A stretch of DNA of 64,000 bases, from NCBI GenBank assembly GCA_903900335.1, contig CAIUMP010000001.1, forward strand, positions 1 through 64,000, in the 5' to 3' direction. Both the position numbers and the translations under genes were made by a program. Below are positions 36,901 through 47,917 of this stretch, in pieces. Each line of letters begins with the position of its first letter. Position 1 is the first letter of the stretch. The stretch comes from an uncultured Ignavibacteriota bacterium (lineage in GTDB: Bacteria; Bacteroidota; Ignavibacteria; Palsa-1295). A model generated the notes under the pieces. The model worked only from the letters and a program-made list of their open reading frames with translations, was not told the origin of the DNA and ran no database searches.

Positions 36901-38230
36901 GTCTGTGCAGAGTGGGAGCGCGGTTGAGCATGATCGGATGCCCATCGATGATGGACTCCAAAATATCCCACACTTCGGTTGTCTTCTTTTCAACGACCTT
37001 CTTCGCACTCTTTACCGTCTTCGTAATTCCGCGCTCGATGAGCTTGCGGATGATGAACGGCTTGAAGAGTTCGACAGCCATCTCCTTCGGAAGTCCGCAC
37101 TCGTGTAGCTTGAGTTCTGGTCCGACGACGATAACCGAACGACCGGAATAATCAACGCGCTTACCCAGCAAGTTCTGGCGGAAGCGGCCCTGCTTACCCT
37201 TGAGGGTATCAGAGAGTGACTTGAGCGCGCGGCTTGTGTCCGAACGTACAGCAGAAACACGGCGCGAGTTATCGAGCAGCGAATCCACGGCCTCTTGCAA
37301 CATGCGCTTCTCATTACGCAAAATAACCTCTGGCGCCTTGATGTCCATCAGGCGCTTCAAGCGGTTGTTGCGGATGATAACGCGGCGATAGAGATCGTTG
37401 AGATCGGATGTGGCGAAGCGACCGCCTTCAAGCGGCACAAGCGGACGAAGCTCTGGCGGAATAACTGGAATGACATTCATGACCATCCACCACGGACGGT
37501 TCTCCGGCTTGTTCTCGTCTTCACGGAATGCCTCGATGGTGCGGAGACGCTTCAGCGCGTCCTGACGCTTCAACTGCGAAGTCTCTTCACGCGCTGCACG
37601 GCGAAGATCGAGCGATAAAGCTTCGATGTCCGTGCGTTTCAGAAGCTCCTTGATAGCCTCACCGCCGATGAGGGCAATGAACTTGTTCGGGTCTTCGTCG
37701 GACATCTCGGTGTTGCCCGGAGGAAGCGAATCGAGCACCTTGAAGTACTCTTCTTCCGTCAACAAATGCTTGATCGGAAGCCCTGTGCCGCCAGCGTTGA
37801 CGACGACATACGACTCATAATAGACGATCTTTTCGAGATCCTTCGTCGGCATTCCGAGCAAGTGACCGATCTTATTCGGCAGCGAACGGAAATACCAAAT
37901 ATGCACGACAGGCACGGCGAGCATGATGTGTCCAAAACGCTCGCGGCGCACGGACTTCGTTGTTACCTCGACGCCGCAGCGGTCGCAGATAATGCCTTTG
38001 TAACGGATGCGCTTGTACTTTCCGCAATAGCATTCCCAATCGCGCGTTGGTCCGAAGATCTTCTCGCAAAAGAGTCCGTCTTTTTCCGGGCGATACGACC
38101 GGTAGTTGATCGTCTCGGGCTTCGTCACTTCGCCATGGCTACGGTTGAGCATCGAGTCCGGAGACGAGAGGCCCACCGAGATGGAGGCGAAATTACGAAG
38201 CGGTACTTCCTGGGGCAGCATGTAAGCCAT
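33950..38230 (-). CDS. rpoC: DNA-directed RNA polymerase subunit beta'
   Basis: 1426 residues, full length for Bacteroidota-type beta'. The N-terminal zinc site is [20 protein letters not shown], the catalytic loop is [12 protein letters not shown], and the second zinc site is [15 protein letters not shown]. The bridge-helix region near [20 protein letters not shown] is intact, and the trigger-loop region is present. It catalyses RNA synthesis with RpoB. ATG 38230 (MAYMLPQ) is used; ATG 38221 is possible. Separation from rpoB by 163 bp with three hairpins is unusual. Confidence 0.98.
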   Translation of the reverse strand: MAYMLPQEVPLRNFASISVGLSSPDSMLNRSHGEVTKPETINYRSYRPEKDGLFCEKIFGPTRDWECYCGKYKRIRYKGIICDRCGVEVTTKSVRRERFGHIMLAVPVVHIWYFRSLPNKIGHLLGMPTKDLEKIVYYESYVVVNAGGTGLPIKHLLTEEEYFKVLDSLPPGNTEMSDEDPNKFIALIGGEAIKELLKRTDIEALSLDLRRAAREETSQLKRQDALKRLRTIEAFREDENKPENRPWWMVMNVIPVIPPELRPLVPLEGGRFATSDLNDLYRRVIIRNNRLKRLMDIKAPEVILRNEKRMLQEAVDSLLDNSRRVSAVRSDTSRALKSLSDTLKGKQGRFRQNLLGKRVDYSGRSVIVVGPELKLHECGLPKEMAVELFKPFIIRKLIERGITKTVKSAKKVVEKKTTEVWDILESIIDGHPIMLNRAPTLHRLGIQAFQPRLVEGRALQLHPLVCTAFNADFDGDQMAVHVPLSYEAQLECAILMLSSHNIISPQNGEPIAVPSQDMVLGAYYLTKHRVGALGEGMRFSDSKEAVIAYNLGRLDLHAKIHVRVKGKMIETTTGRAIFNAIVPEELGYLNELLTKKRLRQIIATTFRSVGTLKTVIFLDKLKDLGFGFATKGGLSVALSDIIVPKEKDEIIAKAQKQVDDVQDKYLNGFMTSGERYNKVIDIWTRATNRTADKLFDALQHDRDGFNPLYMMVDSGARGSKEQVRQLAGMRGLMAKPQKSLSGQTGELIENPIISNFHEGLSILEYFISTHGARKGLADTALKTADAGYLTRRLIDAAQDAIISGFDCGTIRGIPVSALKEGEDVKEPLSERILGRVTLDVVTDPLNGEVLVEAGGMIDEIVAAKIASTSIETVLIRSVLTCEARRGVCAQCYGRNLTTHKIVEMGEAVGIIAAQSIGEPGTQLTLRTFHTGGAASLIASQSQVTSKFDGTVQYEGMKVVINPEGEHIVMSRSGVVNVLDEDNRVVGKFDVPYGSRILVTDGKVVVKGEMLYEWDPYNAVIISEHAGAIRFKDFIENITFREEADELTGNLQIRTIDSRDRTKSPTIDIVASDGHVIINYIIPSNAILQVQNHQDIEAATVLVKIARESGKQRDITGGLPRVTELFEARSPSDPATVSEIDGAVHFEKPRRGSRVVVVTSHDATDRREYTIPFGKHILVQEGDTVRSGERLSDGAIDPHDILAIKGVAEVQQYLVNEIQEVYRMQGVKISDKHIEVIVRQMLGKVRITASGDSLLLVNDEVDKAKVATENEMLMNSVFITKRGDSKFKVAQMFDKKRFKEVVTDLKKKEKIVPEARPAEPVHGEPVLLGITQAALTTESFISAASFQETTKVLTDAAIQAKVDTLLGLKENVIVGHLIPAGTGLPKFRDLIVSPKEEFKTNTDTGGWMGAEEAPSADRVMRRERVAA

Positions 38231-38276
38231 ATGGTATTCTCTTAGTCTAACCTATTTCAAAATCTTTTTCTTCAAG

Positions 38277-38373
38277 TCCCTCTCCCAGCGGGAGAGGGAT
38301 TTAGGGAGAGGCAGTCCGCTTAAAGAACTGCCTCATCCCCCCTGCCCCCCTTCTCCCGTTGGGAGAAGGGGGG
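38277..38373. repeat. Three-hairpin element between rpoB and rpoC
   Basis: Three inverted repeats in a row: tccctctccc/gggagaggga (38277-38299), gaggcagt/actgcctc (38308-38334) and ccccccttctccc/gggagaagggggg (38345-38373). The first and third share the CTCTCCC/GGGAGAG theme of dispersed intergenic repeats found in many environmental genomes. There is no T-run, so rpoC transcription can continue. Confidence 0.85.
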
Positions 38374-38393
38374 TGAGAGAGGATTACACCCTT

Positions 38394-41300
38394 TTAGTCG
38401 ATGCGCACTTCCAGCGCCAATCCCTGCAACTCGCGAACGAGTACGCTGAAGGATTCCGGCACGCTTGGCTCAGGCATGTTCTCGCCCTTGACGATCGCTT
38501 CATAGACCTTCGAGCGGCCTGGAACGTCATCGGACTTCACCGTGAGAATCTCCTGGAGAGCGTGCGCCGCGCCGTATGCTTCGAGCGCCCACACTTCCAT
38601 TTCACCGAAGCGCTGTCCGCCGAACTGTGCCTTACCACCAAGCGGCTGCTGCGTGATGAGGGAGTACGGTCCGATCGAACGGGCGTGGATCTTATCATCA
38701 ACAAGATGCGACAGCTTCATCATATAGATGATACCGACCGTCACCTTTTGATCGAACTTCTCGCCAGAGCGGCCATCGTAAAGTGGCGTACGCGCTTCGG
38801 TGTCGAGTCCGGCCTCTGCGAGATAGCCCTTCACGTCGTTCCAATGTGCGCCATCGAAGATCGGTGTCTCGAAGCGGACGCCAAGCTGGCGACCAGCGAA
38901 TCCGAGAGCAGTCTCATAAAGCTGCCCGATATTCATACGGCTTGGCACGCCGAGCGGGTTAAGCACGATGTCCACAGGAGTTCCGTCTGCGAGGAACGGC
39001 ATGTCCTGAATAGGTACGATCTTGGCGACGACACCCTTGTTACCGTGGCGTCCGGCCATCTTATCACCGACGGAAAGCTTGCGCTTCTTCGCAACATAAA
39101 CCTTCGCCATCTGCATGATACCGGGCTGGAGATCATCTCCCAAACCGATCTTCGAACGCTCGCGACGAACGTCCGCATCAATGTCTTCACGCTTGATCCA
39201 GTATCCTTCGTAGATCTTCCGGATCTGGTTCATCTTGCGGCGATCCTCTACCCAATCGTTACCGATAGAGAGATGATCGAGTTCATCCAGGCGCGAGTTG
39301 AAAGTGTCGGCCTTGAACGTGACGCCGGAGCGGATGACCGCGCCGCCATCAAGATCACGAACACCAACAGATGCTTCGCCATCGAGAACCTTCAGCAGCT
39401 TCTCTGCGAGCTTGCGATTCGTGTCGTCAAGCTGCTCCTTGTAATGCTTGTCGATGAGATCGATACGGCGCTTCTCCTCGCGCTTTTCTTCGCCTTCCTT
39501 CTTGAGGCCCTTGCGGGAAAAGAGTTTGGTATCGACAACGACGCCCTTGATTCCAGGAGGTGCCTTCATCGAAGCATCCTTCACGTCGCCGGCCTTGTCG
39601 CCGAAGATGGCGCGGAGGAGCTTCTCTTCCGGCGTCGGGTCGGTCTCGCCCTTCGGCGTGATCTTACCGATAAGGATGTCGCCTTCTTTAACTTCAGCAC
39701 CGGTACGAATGACACCGGTGTCGTCCAAATCCTTCGTCGCCTCTTCCGAGACGTTCGGAATTTCACGAGTGAGCTCTTCCTCGCCGCGCTTGGTGTCGCG
39801 GACGTGAAGCTCGAACTCCTCGATATGGATCGAGGTGTAAATATCTTCGGAGACTACGCGCTCGGAGATGACGATAGCATCTTCGAAGTTGTAACCTCTC
39901 CATGGCATGAACGCCACGAGCACGTTACGACCAAGCGCGAGTTCGCCATCTTCCGTCGATGACGAATCAGCGAGAACATCACCCTTCTTCACACGCTGTC
40001 CCTGCTTAACGATCGGGCGCTGTGTGATGGATGTGTCCTGGTTCGTACGGAAGAACTTGATGAGCTCGTATTCCTTGCGGCGGCGGTCATCAAAGCTCGC
40101 GAGGATCTCATCGCGTGAACCCTCATCATCATAGACCATGACGATACGGCGTCCGTCAACGAAATCGACAACACCATCGCGCTCGGCGAGGATGAGTGTG
40201 CGGCTGTCGCGTGCGATCTTACCTTCAAAGCCTGTACCGACGAAAGGCGCTTCCGGACGGAGAAGTGGCACCGCCTGGCGTTGCATGTTCGATCCCATGA
40301 GTGCGCGGTTGGCGTCATCATGCTCAAGGAATGGAACGAGCGCAGCGGCGGCAGAGACGATCTGCGACGGCGCGACATCCATATACTGCACGACATCCGG
40401 CGCGATCACGATAAAGTCACCATACTGGCGCGCGCTGATGCGGTCGCCCACGAAGTGGCCCTTCTCGTCAAGCTCCTGATTGGCCTGCGCGATGATCTTG
40501 TCTTCTTCATCATCGGCAGAGAGATACGTGATCTCGCTGGAGACCTTGCCGTTCTTCACGATGCGATATGGCGTCTCGACAAAGCCGAACTCGTTGATAC
40601 GAGCATAGACGGCAAGTGACGAGATAAGACCGATGTTCGGGCCTTCCGGCGTTTCGATCGGGCAGAGGCGACCGTAGTGCGTGTAGTGAACGTCGCGGAC
40701 TTCGAAGCCAGCGCGTTCGCGGGTAAGACCACCAGGTCCGAGGGCCGACATACGACGCTTGTGCGTCATCTCGGCAAGCGGATTGGTCTGATCCATGAAC
40801 TGCGAAAGCTGGTTCGTACCGAAGAAGGTATTGATAACGCTCGTGACGGTACGCGCATTGACGAGATCGGCCGGGCCGACCTTCTCATCATGGATCGACA
40901 TGCGCTCGCGAATGGTGCGAGCCATACGCGCCAAGCCAATATTGAACTGCTGTGCAAGCTGCTCGCCAACCGTGCGAACGCGGCGATTACCCAAGTGATC
41001 GATGTCATCGACTGCGGCCTTACCAAGCTGCAAGCGGATGATATACTTGAGGATCTCTACAATGTCTTCCTTTGTCAGCGTGGTGATCTCGTTCGGGATA
41101 CCACCTTCGTCGTTGTGCAGCTTCTGATTCAAACGGATACGACCGACCAGGCCAAGATCGTAGCGCTTCTGATTAAAGAAGAGCTTTTCGAGCAAGCCGC
41201 GCGCGGCTTCCATATCCGGCGCTTCGGAGGAGCGCATGACGCGATAGATCGCCTCGAATGCGTCGTCGGTGGAGCGCGACGGATCCTTTGCAATCGTGTT

Positions 41301-42227
41301 CAGGACAACACGGCCACCCGTGTTCTCCAGATCCATGAACTTGAGCTTCTTGATACCGGCACCCTTGAGGCGTTCGATATGCTCTTCGAGGAACGTCGAA
41401 TCCTTCGAAAGGAAGATCTCACCCGTGTTCATGTCGATGACGTCCGCAGCGACGAGCTTGCCAACCTGCGCGGCGAGATCGCCGGTCTTCACATCCATAT
41501 CGGTGATGAGACCGAACAACTGGAGAATGTCCTCGTCGCTCGAATATCCGAGCGCGCGAAGGAGCATCGTCACCGGGAATTTCTTCTTGCGGTCGATGTA
41601 GGCCCAAAGGACGTTATTGATGTCCGTTGTGAACTCCACCCAGCTTCCACGGAATGGAATGACGCGACCGGAATAGATGGTCGTGCCGTTCGGATGAAGG
41701 CTCTCGGCGAAGAAGACGCCTGGGCTTCTGTGCAACTGCGAAACGACAACGCGCTCAGCACCATTGATGATGAACGTACCACGCTCGGTCATCTGGGGCA
41801 AGTTGCCCAAGAACACTTCCTGCTCGACGGTCTCGACGAAATCCTCGGAACCCTCTTCCTGATTCTTCGAGGCCAAACGCAGACGCGCCTTGAGCGGCAC
41901 GCTGTACGTAAGCCCGCGCTCCTGACACTCCTGCACGCTGTAACGCGGCTTTTCGAGACGATAATCGAGATACTCGAGAATGAATGTCTCGCGGGAATCG
42001 ACGATGGGGAAATTAAGCTGGAACACGGATTCCAGTCCCATCACGGCGCGGTCTGCCAGCGGGATGCCCTCTTGCAGGAATTCGTAGAAGCTCTTGAGCT
42101 GCACGTCGAGAAGATCGGGCAGTTCGTAGTCGCGAGGAATTTTCGAGAACGAGATACGGCCATTGTCCACTACGTGGGCGCCGTTGAGCAGGTTCGTTCC
42201 GTTGGATGTCTTGGTTGCTTTCGCCAT
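38394..42227 (-). CDS. rpoB: DNA-directed RNA polymerase subunit beta
   Basis: 1277 residues. The rifampicin-region pattern [27 protein letters not shown] is present with [16 protein letters not shown] following; the catalytic region [17 protein letters not shown] and the C-terminal [21 protein letters not shown] are intact. The rifampicin cluster reads SQFMDQTN, the sensitive-type sequence. Usually rplJL precedes it; here a 578-bp gap and a divergent lipoprotein gene do. Confidence 0.98.
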   Translation of the reverse strand: MAKATKTSNGTNLLNGAHVVDNGRISFSKIPRDYELPDLLDVQLKSFYEFLQEGIPLADRAVMGLESVFQLNFPIVDSRETFILEYLDYRLEKPRYSVQECQERGLTYSVPLKARLRLASKNQEEGSEDFVETVEQEVFLGNLPQMTERGTFIINGAERVVVSQLHRSPGVFFAESLHPNGTTIYSGRVIPFRGSWVEFTTDINNVLWAYIDRKKKFPVTMLLRALGYSSDEDILQLFGLITDMDVKTGDLAAQVGKLVAADVIDMNTGEIFLSKDSTFLEEHIERLKGAGIKKLKFMDLENTGGRVVLNTIAKDPSRSTDDAFEAIYRVMRSSEAPDMEAARGLLEKLFFNQKRYDLGLVGRIRLNQKLHNDEGGIPNEITTLTKEDIVEILKYIIRLQLGKAAVDDIDHLGNRRVRTVGEQLAQQFNIGLARMARTIRERMSIHDEKVGPADLVNARTVTSVINTFFGTNQLSQFMDQTNPLAEMTHKRRMSALGPGGLTRERAGFEVRDVHYTHYGRLCPIETPEGPNIGLISSLAVYARINEFGFVETPYRIVKNGKVSSEITYLSADDEEDKIIAQANQELDEKGHFVGDRISARQYGDFIVIAPDVVQYMDVAPSQIVSAAAALVPFLEHDDANRALMGSNMQRQAVPLLRPEAPFVGTGFEGKIARDSRTLILAERDGVVDFVDGRRIVMVYDDEGSRDEILASFDDRRRKEYELIKFFRTNQDTSITQRPIVKQGQRVKKGDVLADSSSTEDGELALGRNVLVAFMPWRGYNFEDAIVISERVVSEDIYTSIHIEEFELHVRDTKRGEEELTREIPNVSEEATKDLDDTGVIRTGAEVKEGDILIGKITPKGETDPTPEEKLLRAIFGDKAGDVKDASMKAPPGIKGVVVDTKLFSRKGLKKEGEEKREEKRRIDLIDKHYKEQLDDTNRKLAEKLLKVLDGEASVGVRDLDGGAVIRSGVTFKADTFNSRLDELDHLSIGNDWVEDRRKMNQIRKIYEGYWIKREDIDADVRRERSKIGLGDDLQPGIMQMAKVYVAKKRKLSVGDKMAGRHGNKGVVAKIVPIQDMPFLADGTPVDIVLNPLGVPSRMNIGQLYETALGFAGRQLGVRFETPIFDGAHWNDVKGYLAEAGLDTEARTPLYDGRSGEKFDQKVTVGIIYMMKLSHLVDDKIHARSIGPYSLITQQPLGGKAQFGGQRFGEMEVWALEAYGAAHALQEILTVKSDDVPGRSKVYEAIVKGENMPEPSVPESFSVLVRELQGLALEVRID

Positions 42228-42805
42228 GTTGAGTGTTCGGTTCCTAAAAATCTCTTCGAGCTATGATACTCTAATATCTGAATGCGCGGCGTTACGACTT
42301 ATTACCGCGACTTTGGATCTGGTGGAAACGCGCGAATATTATCGTCAGCGTGCACCGTGTGTAGCGACGACGTAGTTTACTCCGTAGATACGGATGTGCA
42401 AAAGGAAAGTGTGGGTGCGGAAATCCTGTGAGCGGACTTCAACGAGAGGCAATTCGACGCGGCAACGCCAGCGACCCGCATGCTTCCCTCGCAAAAAATT
42501 GGCGGGAAACAGGAATCACCGGTCCTATAGATGGTATGTAGGATCAATGTAGTATCGATTGTGGCTGTCCGCTGAACTTCTCCATTACGGCGAGAAAGGT
42601 GTCGCCGGGGGCTAAATTCAGACAAAACAACGGTTTATCTCCGCCGCGGCGGGTATTGCACGTTCTTCAGAGCGGATCTTATATTATTTCATCCCCCTTT
42701 TTCGCGCGAGACCGAAACCAATGCGGAATCCAAACAATTCCGGCCCAAAAGCCTTATATTTGCAGCGGGTCCATTTGCCAACGTTTTTCCTGAAGGCACC
42801 TCCTC
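42228..42805. other. 578-bp divergent intergenic region without a recognised gene
   Basis: This gap should carry the promoters of rpoB (minus) and of the lipoprotein at 42806 (plus). I see no rplJ or rplL remnant, no tRNA and no convincing ORF. The only element noted is the -7 box at 42755-42763. Confidence 0.6.
42755..42763 (+). promoter_or_regulatory. Bacteroidota-type -7 box
   Basis: TATATTTGC matches TAnnTTTGC and ends 42 bases before the lipoprotein ATG at 42806. No clear -33 TTTG lies 19 bases upstream. Confidence 0.5.
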
Positions 42806-43165
42806 ATGAAAAAGTTTTTGCTCTTCCCGCTCGCTATTCAACTCTGCGGGTGCAACATTTATTTGCACAAGAACCTGGCCGACATCCGTTCGGCCCCTGA
42901 ATCCAGGATTTCTACCGTAACAACCCACTCAGGTCTTGAAGTGGTGAAGTTCCAATCACCCTACGGTGCGTATTCGGCGCAGTGCGATTGTGTCGTTGGA
43001 AATCGTTACGATAGCATTGTTAGTATCCCATGTTCCGATATTTCCTCCGTGGAGACGGTCCGGTCGAACCCATGGATCGTCGTGCTTGGTGGGCTCGGGG
43101 TGGCAGTGGGCATGATCGCCGTATTCTTTCTCCTATACCCACAACGGCCAGCCCCGGGCTGGTGA
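42806..43165 (+). CDS. Small lipoprotein with C-terminal TM helix
   Basis: 119 residues. The short signal ends in QLCGC, a lipobox, with a further Cys pair (CDC) later. A C-terminal TM helix (about 92-110, VVLGGLGVAVGMIAVFFLL) follows. The middle (SGLEVVKFQSPYGAYSAQCDCVVGNRYDSIVSI) resembles small envelope proteins with a single beta-domain. No family recognised. It abuts the convergent lipoprotein gene. Confidence 0.6.
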   Translation: MKKFLLFPLAIQLCGCNIYLHKNLADIRSAPESRISTVTTHSGLEVVKFQSPYGAYSAQCDCVVGNRYDSIVSIPCSDISSVETVRSNPWIVVLGGLGVAVGMIAVFFLLYPQRPAPGW

Positions 43166-43696
43166 TCACTTTCGTATCTTGATCCGGATCGCCTTTGCAG
43201 TTACTTTTGCCTCCTCTTTGGAGTAGAACGGCAGCACGCGGAAATAGGAACGATCCACGCGTGGGGAGATGAGCGCGTCCGCACCAGGGACCGTGCTGAT
43301 CGCATTGTACATCGCTTCGTCTTCGGCGGTGGCATCTCCGGAGAAAATCAGATTGATGAGAGCTGGGACTGCGAGTATCGCACCCGCGATCGGATCGACA
43401 TACACACCGACTGCACCGGCAGCGATCAGAAGTACACCGCTCGTTCCGTCAAAGGAAGGGAAGGAAGACGAGTGAGGCAGAGGAGCATTGCCAGAATGGG
43501 AGCCGCCAAATTTGATACCCATGACGTAAGTGACACTCCCCTCCCCCTTCACATCACCGATTATCTCATAGTCCGTATCCTTGAGTGGTTCGATCTTGAT
43601 CCGATCAATGTAGGTGCCCTGCATTGTGTTGGATGCACCAGAACAACCGGTGAGGATGACGACCGCGAGAAAGACGAGAGACAATAGCGATTTCAT
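43166..43696 (-). CDS. Unknown lipoprotein with internal hydrophobic stretch
   Basis: 176 residues from ATG 43696 (MKSLLSLVFLAVVILTGC, lipobox at Cys18); a longer frame upstream has no signal. The mature part has DYEIIGDVKGEGSVTYVMG, a beta pattern seen in TRL-like/DUF6567-type lipoproteins, then a Gly/Ala-rich hydrophobic stretch (GVLLIAAGAVGVYVDPIAGAIL) and a basic C-terminus. The family assignment is tentative. Its stop touches the stop of the neighbouring plus-strand gene. Confidence 0.6.
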   Translation of the reverse strand: MKSLLSLVFLAVVILTGCSGASNTMQGTYIDRIKIEPLKDTDYEIIGDVKGEGSVTYVMGIKFGGSHSGNAPLPHSSSFPSFDGTSGVLLIAAGAVGVYVDPIAGAILAVPALINLIFSGDATAEDEAMYNAISTVPGADALISPRVDRSYFRVLPFYSKEEAKVTAKAIRIKIRK

Positions 43697-43712
43697 TGCA
43701 GCCGTATTATTG

Positions 43713-43746
43713 ATGGACATGGAAAGTGGATGGACATGGAAAGTGG
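43713..43746. repeat. 17-bp direct repeat, two copies
   Basis: atggacatggaaagtgg occurs twice in tandem just upstream of the lipoprotein start at 43696 and is followed by a partial third acatg. The rest of the 239-bp gap to kdsC holds a degenerate intergenic repeat ending cgcaatgacgag. Confidence 0.8.
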
Positions 43747-43935
43747 ACATGAACGACACTTGGCAAATTTACAGTGAAATTGCTTCGCGTGCTTGGATTG
43801 TTAGCTGTCTGCTTCCGCGCGAAATTCGTGGAAGGAAGACCACCCCTGATGTCGCGCTACTGCGTCTCAACAAAGGATTGCTTCGTCGTCCCTTCAGGAC
43901 TCTTCGCAATGACGAGATAATTATTAAGACAACCA

Positions 43936-44457
43936 ATGACCACAGCCGCTGCCCTCTCCGAATCGGAAATCCAACGCCGCGCAAAGCGAATCCGTCTCGT
44001 CCTCACTGATGTCGATGGCGTGCTGACCGACACCGGTGTCTATTATGGCGCGAACGGTGAGGAGCTAAAGCGATTTAGTATTCGCGATGGAATGGGAATG
44101 GAGATTCTGCGCGAGCACGGCATCGAGACGGCGATGATAACGCGGGAGGACTCACCGCGCGTGGCCTCGCGCTCGAGGAAACTGGCACTCCCCTATTACT
44201 TCCCAGGCATCATCGACAAACGCGCCGAGCTAAAGCGCGTAATGGAGATCACCGGCTGCGCGATTGACGAACTCGCCTACATCGGCGACGACGTGAACGA
44301 TCTGGAGATCATGACGGATATCGCGCCACATGGCCTCATCGGATGTCCGGCGGATGCGATGCCAGCGATCGCATCCATCGTTCACTACCGTGCCAGCGTC
44401 GGCGGCGGGCACGGAGCGTTCCGGGATTTTGCTGAGTGGATATTGGGGAAGAGATGA
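43936..44457 (+). CDS. kdsC: KDO-8-phosphate phosphatase, HAD family
   Basis: 173 residues of the KdsC-type HAD phosphatases. Motif I is LTDVDGVLTD with Asp25 and Asp27, motif II follows at AMITREDSP, then GIIDKRAELKRVM (Lys) and motif IV GDDVNDLEIM. The C-terminal VGGGHGAFRDFAEWIL is the tail that inserts in the neighbouring subunit's active site in this tetrameric family. It removes phosphate from KDO-8-P, supporting LPS core synthesis. No other kds gene is in the window. Confidence 0.92.
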   Translation: MTTAAALSESEIQRRAKRIRLVLTDVDGVLTDTGVYYGANGEELKRFSIRDGMGMEILREHGIETAMITREDSPRVASRSRKLALPYYFPGIIDKRAELKRVMEITGCAIDELAYIGDDVNDLEIMTDIAPHGLIGCPADAMPAIASIVHYRASVGGGHGAFRDFAEWILGKR

Positions 44458-44727
44458 AATAGGAGGAGCGTGGGAAAGTCGCACGTTGATTTCACCCTGC
44501 TTTCCAGCTTCCCTCCAATATCTTTCATTATATTGGGTGTGTCATCGTGTGAGTACCCACTAGCAAGTGTGAGTCTCTGGTGTTGCCAAATGGATGATTC
44601 CTGACTTAGGAAGTCCCTCATCCTCGCCATTGTAGGGATCGAAACGAAAAGTTCGTTGCGGTTTCTACCCTACCTTGTTCTATCTCCACCTGCGGAATTC
44701 CTCGCGGGTCGATCGCTTACCTACATC

Positions 44728-47664
44728 ATGAAGAAGACGCTTCTCACGCTGTGTGCGGGACTGCTCGCGCTCGTCTCTACTTTTCCGATAACCGCCATCG
44801 CACAATCGAGGGTAGGCAGTCCTGCCGCTGCTGCGGATGTTCCGCGCCTCATCAGCTATCAAGCTGTTATTACGGACGCTTCCGGCAACCCGCTGCCGGA
44901 TGGCATTTATGCAATTGGGACAGCGCTATACAACGCTGCGGGTGACCGCACGATTTGGCGTGATACGTATCATGCGCAGGCGCGTAATGGCGTGGTTGAT
45001 CTGCTGCTAGGGTCTGGAGCGGTCGCACTGCCAGATTTTTCACAGACCGGGGCGATGTGGCTTGGCATTCGCATTAACGGCGACGAAGAGCTTCCGCTCA
45101 CACAGTTCACTGGCGCTCCGTATGCGCTGACCGTTCCGAACGGCGCGATAACTTCACCGAAGCTCGCGAACAACTCTGTCACGGCGGAGAAGATGGGAGT
45201 GGACTACGTGGGTTCGGTTTCAGTCAATGGACAGAAGGTCTCGAACAAGGGTGGCGATATCAATATCGTCACGGACGGCATTGATGCGACGGTCGATCCG
45301 GCGTCGAACTCGGTCATTCTGCGAGGCGGCTCGGCTAATTCGCCAGCCGGGACGAAGGGTAGCACGGCGCAGGGAAATTCTTCGATCACGGGGACGCTGA
45401 CCGTCACTTCTTCCGCCTATCTCAATACGCATGACGGGACGACGACACTCGGAAGCAACAGCGCATCCAACCCCGGTATCCTCGCGCTCCAGCAAGGGAC
45501 ATCCGGCGGTCACATGGTGACATTGCAAACGCCTTCGGGCAGCATGAGTTCAGATGCAACGGTGACGCTTCCGAACGCGAGTGGCAGACTGCTCACGGAC
45601 TCCCGCACCATCTCCACCGGCACCGGCCTCTCTGGTGGCGGCGATCTAAGTGCGGATAGAACGATCTCGCTTGTCAACACGGCTGTAACTCCCGGCTCTT
45701 ATACGAATGCGAATGTAACGGTCGATGCACAGGGGCGTGTTACGGCGGCGGCGAATGGGACAGGCGGAAGCGGAGGCGGATTTGCACCGACCGACAGCAC
45801 GAGCGCAAATACTCCGAGCAAACTCGTTGCGCGTGACGCATCCGGTAACTTTAGCGCGGGCACGATCACGTCAAACAAACTCACATCGAATGCGAATGAG
45901 GCGGTGATCGAGCAGACGGGAGATGCGATGGGCACAACCCGGATACGGTTACAAAATCGAGGCAATTCGAATGGGCTGGTCGTTGAACAGGCGGGGCCGA
46001 ATCACCTATCGGACGTGGGGTTCGCTGCTGGAAATGGGTATCAATCCAATATCCGGCTCGAAGGCCGGGCGAACAACGCGCAGAACCAGGCAAACGGCAC
46101 GGTCGGTGAATTCCAGTTTCTGTCGAATATGGTGAGCGGGGGTCCCTCAACTAATGCCTTCTCGACTGGCGCAGGGGCTTCCTCCTTTTCGGGAAATGTT
46201 GGTATTGGCAAGAACAACCCGGCACAAAGCCTCGATGTGGCTGGCAATGTGCAGTTCACTGGCGCGCTCATGCCGAATGGGGATACGGGCACAAGTGGGC
46301 AGGTGCTTACTTCGAATGGGCACTCGGCACCAACTTGGCAGAATGCTTCGTCCGGTGGTGGATTGGCTCCTGGAACAGCCGCAGGACAAATCCTCTATTG
46401 GAATGGTAGCGCGTGGACCGTCATCCCACCTGGTAGCAACGATCAAACACTGGTCTTCCACAACCATGTACCGACATGGACTTTTACCAATAATCTACCC
46501 GCAGTCACAACGGATACAGTCACAGCAATAAATTGTATTTCCGCATTAAGTGGAGGCACCGTCTCGGCGAATGCACAAGGCGATTCCATTCTCGGCAGGG
46601 GCATCTGCTGGAACACAAGCCCAAATCCGACTGTCGTCAATAGTCATACCTCAAATGGAACGGGGCAAGGCAGTTTCAGCGCCACACTTACCGGGCTGGT
46701 AGTAGGAAACACGTATTACGTGCGGGCGTACGGTGCATCGAGCTCTGGCGTTGGTTATGGTGCGGAGGATACCTTCCTCGTTCGAGCAGTACTTCCAACC
46801 GTTACCACGATAGGAATAACCGGGATCACTGGTACGTCTGCGTTTGCCACGTACGAGCTCATTGAGGCAACCTGCTCAGTAACGGCATCGGGAGTTTGCT
46901 GGAGTACCAGCCCAAATCCAACCACATCCATCAGCAACAACACCGGCCGAACTAGCCCCGGGGTTCAGGCAGACAATTTTTCTGGATTGTTAAAGAACAC
47001 GACCTATTACGTCCGGGCCTATGCAACAAATAGCGCCGGCACTGCGTACGGAAATCAAGTATCGTTTTCAACATTCCCGTATGCAGTTGGCGATACGTGT
47101 ATGGGAGGGCGGTTGGCCTATTTCCTCCAACCAGGGGATCCGGCACACAGTAATGCCACTACGGGATATCCAGGATACGATGCTGGTACCCCGCATGGCT
47201 TAATTATAGCGATAACAGATCATTCAGGAATTTGGTCAGTCAATGATTTAGTCGTGCCGAGTCAGCAATTTAATTTTGACTACCTTCATCCCGCTGGGTA
47301 TTCAGATAAATTCGGATGGGGCCTGCGCTCTTCAGGATCAATTGCGGCTGGGAGCGTTAATCAGTCAAACGTCGCTGCGGTTATTTGCCGAGCCTTGAGG
47401 GATGGTGGTTACAACGATTGGTTTTTACCCAGCTACAATGAAATGGCGGCCATTCTTTCCAGCAACTCAGTATTCAACTTCCAACTCTACCCTAACGCGT
47501 ATTGGACTTCAACTGATCTAGAATGGTACGAATATAACAATGTTGGTCAAAATCTTCCTCAGGGGGACGGCTCTTGGACAGCCTACATAGGTACCTCAGG
47601 GGTGCAAAGCGGGGGGGACGCTCGGCAAGCAACTCACGCATTTCGACCTGCTCGATACTTTTGA
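44728..47664 (+). CDS. Large tail-fibre-like secreted protein with FN3-like and DUF1566 domains
   Basis: 978 residues from ATG 44728 (MKKTLLTLCAGLLAL), with signal ending AIAQ. An N-terminal module begins ISYQAVITDASGNPLPDGIY and includes MWLGIRINGDEELPL and PYALTVPNGAI, a widespread surface domain. A long Gly/Ser/Asn/Thr-rich fibre region follows, with collar-like TGLSGGGDLSADRTISL repeats as in phage tail and pectate-lyase-like proteins. Two FN3-like modules (ITAINCISALSGG-type, RGICWNTSPNPTVV and SGVCWSTSPNPTTS) precede a C-terminal DUF1566/Lcl domain (YNDWFLPSYNEMAAILSS, YWTSTDLEW). The last module is distinctly AT-rich. Confidence 0.75.
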   Translation: MKKTLLTLCAGLLALVSTFPITAIAQSRVGSPAAAADVPRLISYQAVITDASGNPLPDGIYAIGTALYNAAGDRTIWRDTYHAQARNGVVDLLLGSGAVALPDFSQTGAMWLGIRINGDEELPLTQFTGAPYALTVPNGAITSPKLANNSVTAEKMGVDYVGSVSVNGQKVSNKGGDINIVTDGIDATVDPASNSVILRGGSANSPAGTKGSTAQGNSSITGTLTVTSSAYLNTHDGTTTLGSNSASNPGILALQQGTSGGHMVTLQTPSGSMSSDATVTLPNASGRLLTDSRTISTGTGLSGGGDLSADRTISLVNTAVTPGSYTNANVTVDAQGRVTAAANGTGGSGGGFAPTDSTSANTPSKLVARDASGNFSAGTITSNKLTSNANEAVIEQTGDAMGTTRIRLQNRGNSNGLVVEQAGPNHLSDVGFAAGNGYQSNIRLEGRANNAQNQANGTVGEFQFLSNMVSGGPSTNAFSTGAGASSFSGNVGIGKNNPAQSLDVAGNVQFTGALMPNGDTGTSGQVLTSNGHSAPTWQNASSGGGLAPGTAAGQILYWNGSAWTVIPPGSNDQTLVFHNHVPTWTFTNNLPAVTTDTVTAINCISALSGGTVSANAQGDSILGRGICWNTSPNPTVVNSHTSNGTGQGSFSATLTGLVVGNTYYVRAYGASSSGVGYGAEDTFLVRAVLPTVTTIGITGITGTSAFATYELIEATCSVTASGVCWSTSPNPTTSISNNTGRTSPGVQADNFSGLLKNTTYYVRAYATNSAGTAYGNQVSFSTFPYAVGDTCMGGRLAYFLQPGDPAHSNATTGYPGYDAGTPHGLIIAITDHSGIWSVNDLVVPSQQFNFDYLHPAGYSDKFGWGLRSSGSIAAGSVNQSNVAAVICRALRDGGYNDWFLPSYNEMAAILSSNSVFNFQLYPNAYWTSTDLEWYEYNNVGQNLPQGDGSWTAYIGTSGVQSGGDARQATHAFRPARYF

Positions 47665-47713
47665 GGTCGCCAATCTTCCGGTCCTGCTTAGGGCATGGAA
47701 TTGCGAAGCTCAT

Positions 47714-47802
47714 AGGTCGGGCATCCTTGCCCGATACCCCCTTCCCAACGTCGTCTCATCAACCGGAGGTGCCAGGCAGGGATGCCCGACCTACGCGAGA
47801 AC
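47714..47802. repeat. Second REP family: gggcat hairpin pair
   Basis: gtaggtcgggcatccttgcccga at one end and ggcagggatgcccgacctac at the other are inverted copies separated by about 45 bases. A single related unit (gtcgggcagggatgcccgg) lies at 48967-48983. These frame the palindromes around the RAYT gene. Confidence 0.7.
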
Positions 47803-47917
47803 GTGAACTGTGATAGGTGGGATGGGTGGGATTTATGGGGAGAGGAACAGGTCGCCCCGATTGGGGTGAGGGACGATGTTTTTTAATATTTCCGTGTAGC
47901 ATCGGAAATTGTTATTT

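Noticed and set aside
38373-39962. 529-codon plus-strand frame opposite the rpoB 3' half
   Set aside because: Same reason: the rpoB frame is fully conserved here and the antisense product is low in any recognisable pattern.
40677-42266. 529-codon plus-strand frame opposite rpoB
   Set aside because: It lies wholly antisense to rpoB, its translation has no recognisable domain, and similar long frames occur opposite rpoC; this is a codon-bias shadow.
42377-42625. 82-codon minus-strand frame upstream of rpoB
   Set aside because: Composition is not protein-like and it lies in the promoter region; no resemblance to rplL or rplJ.
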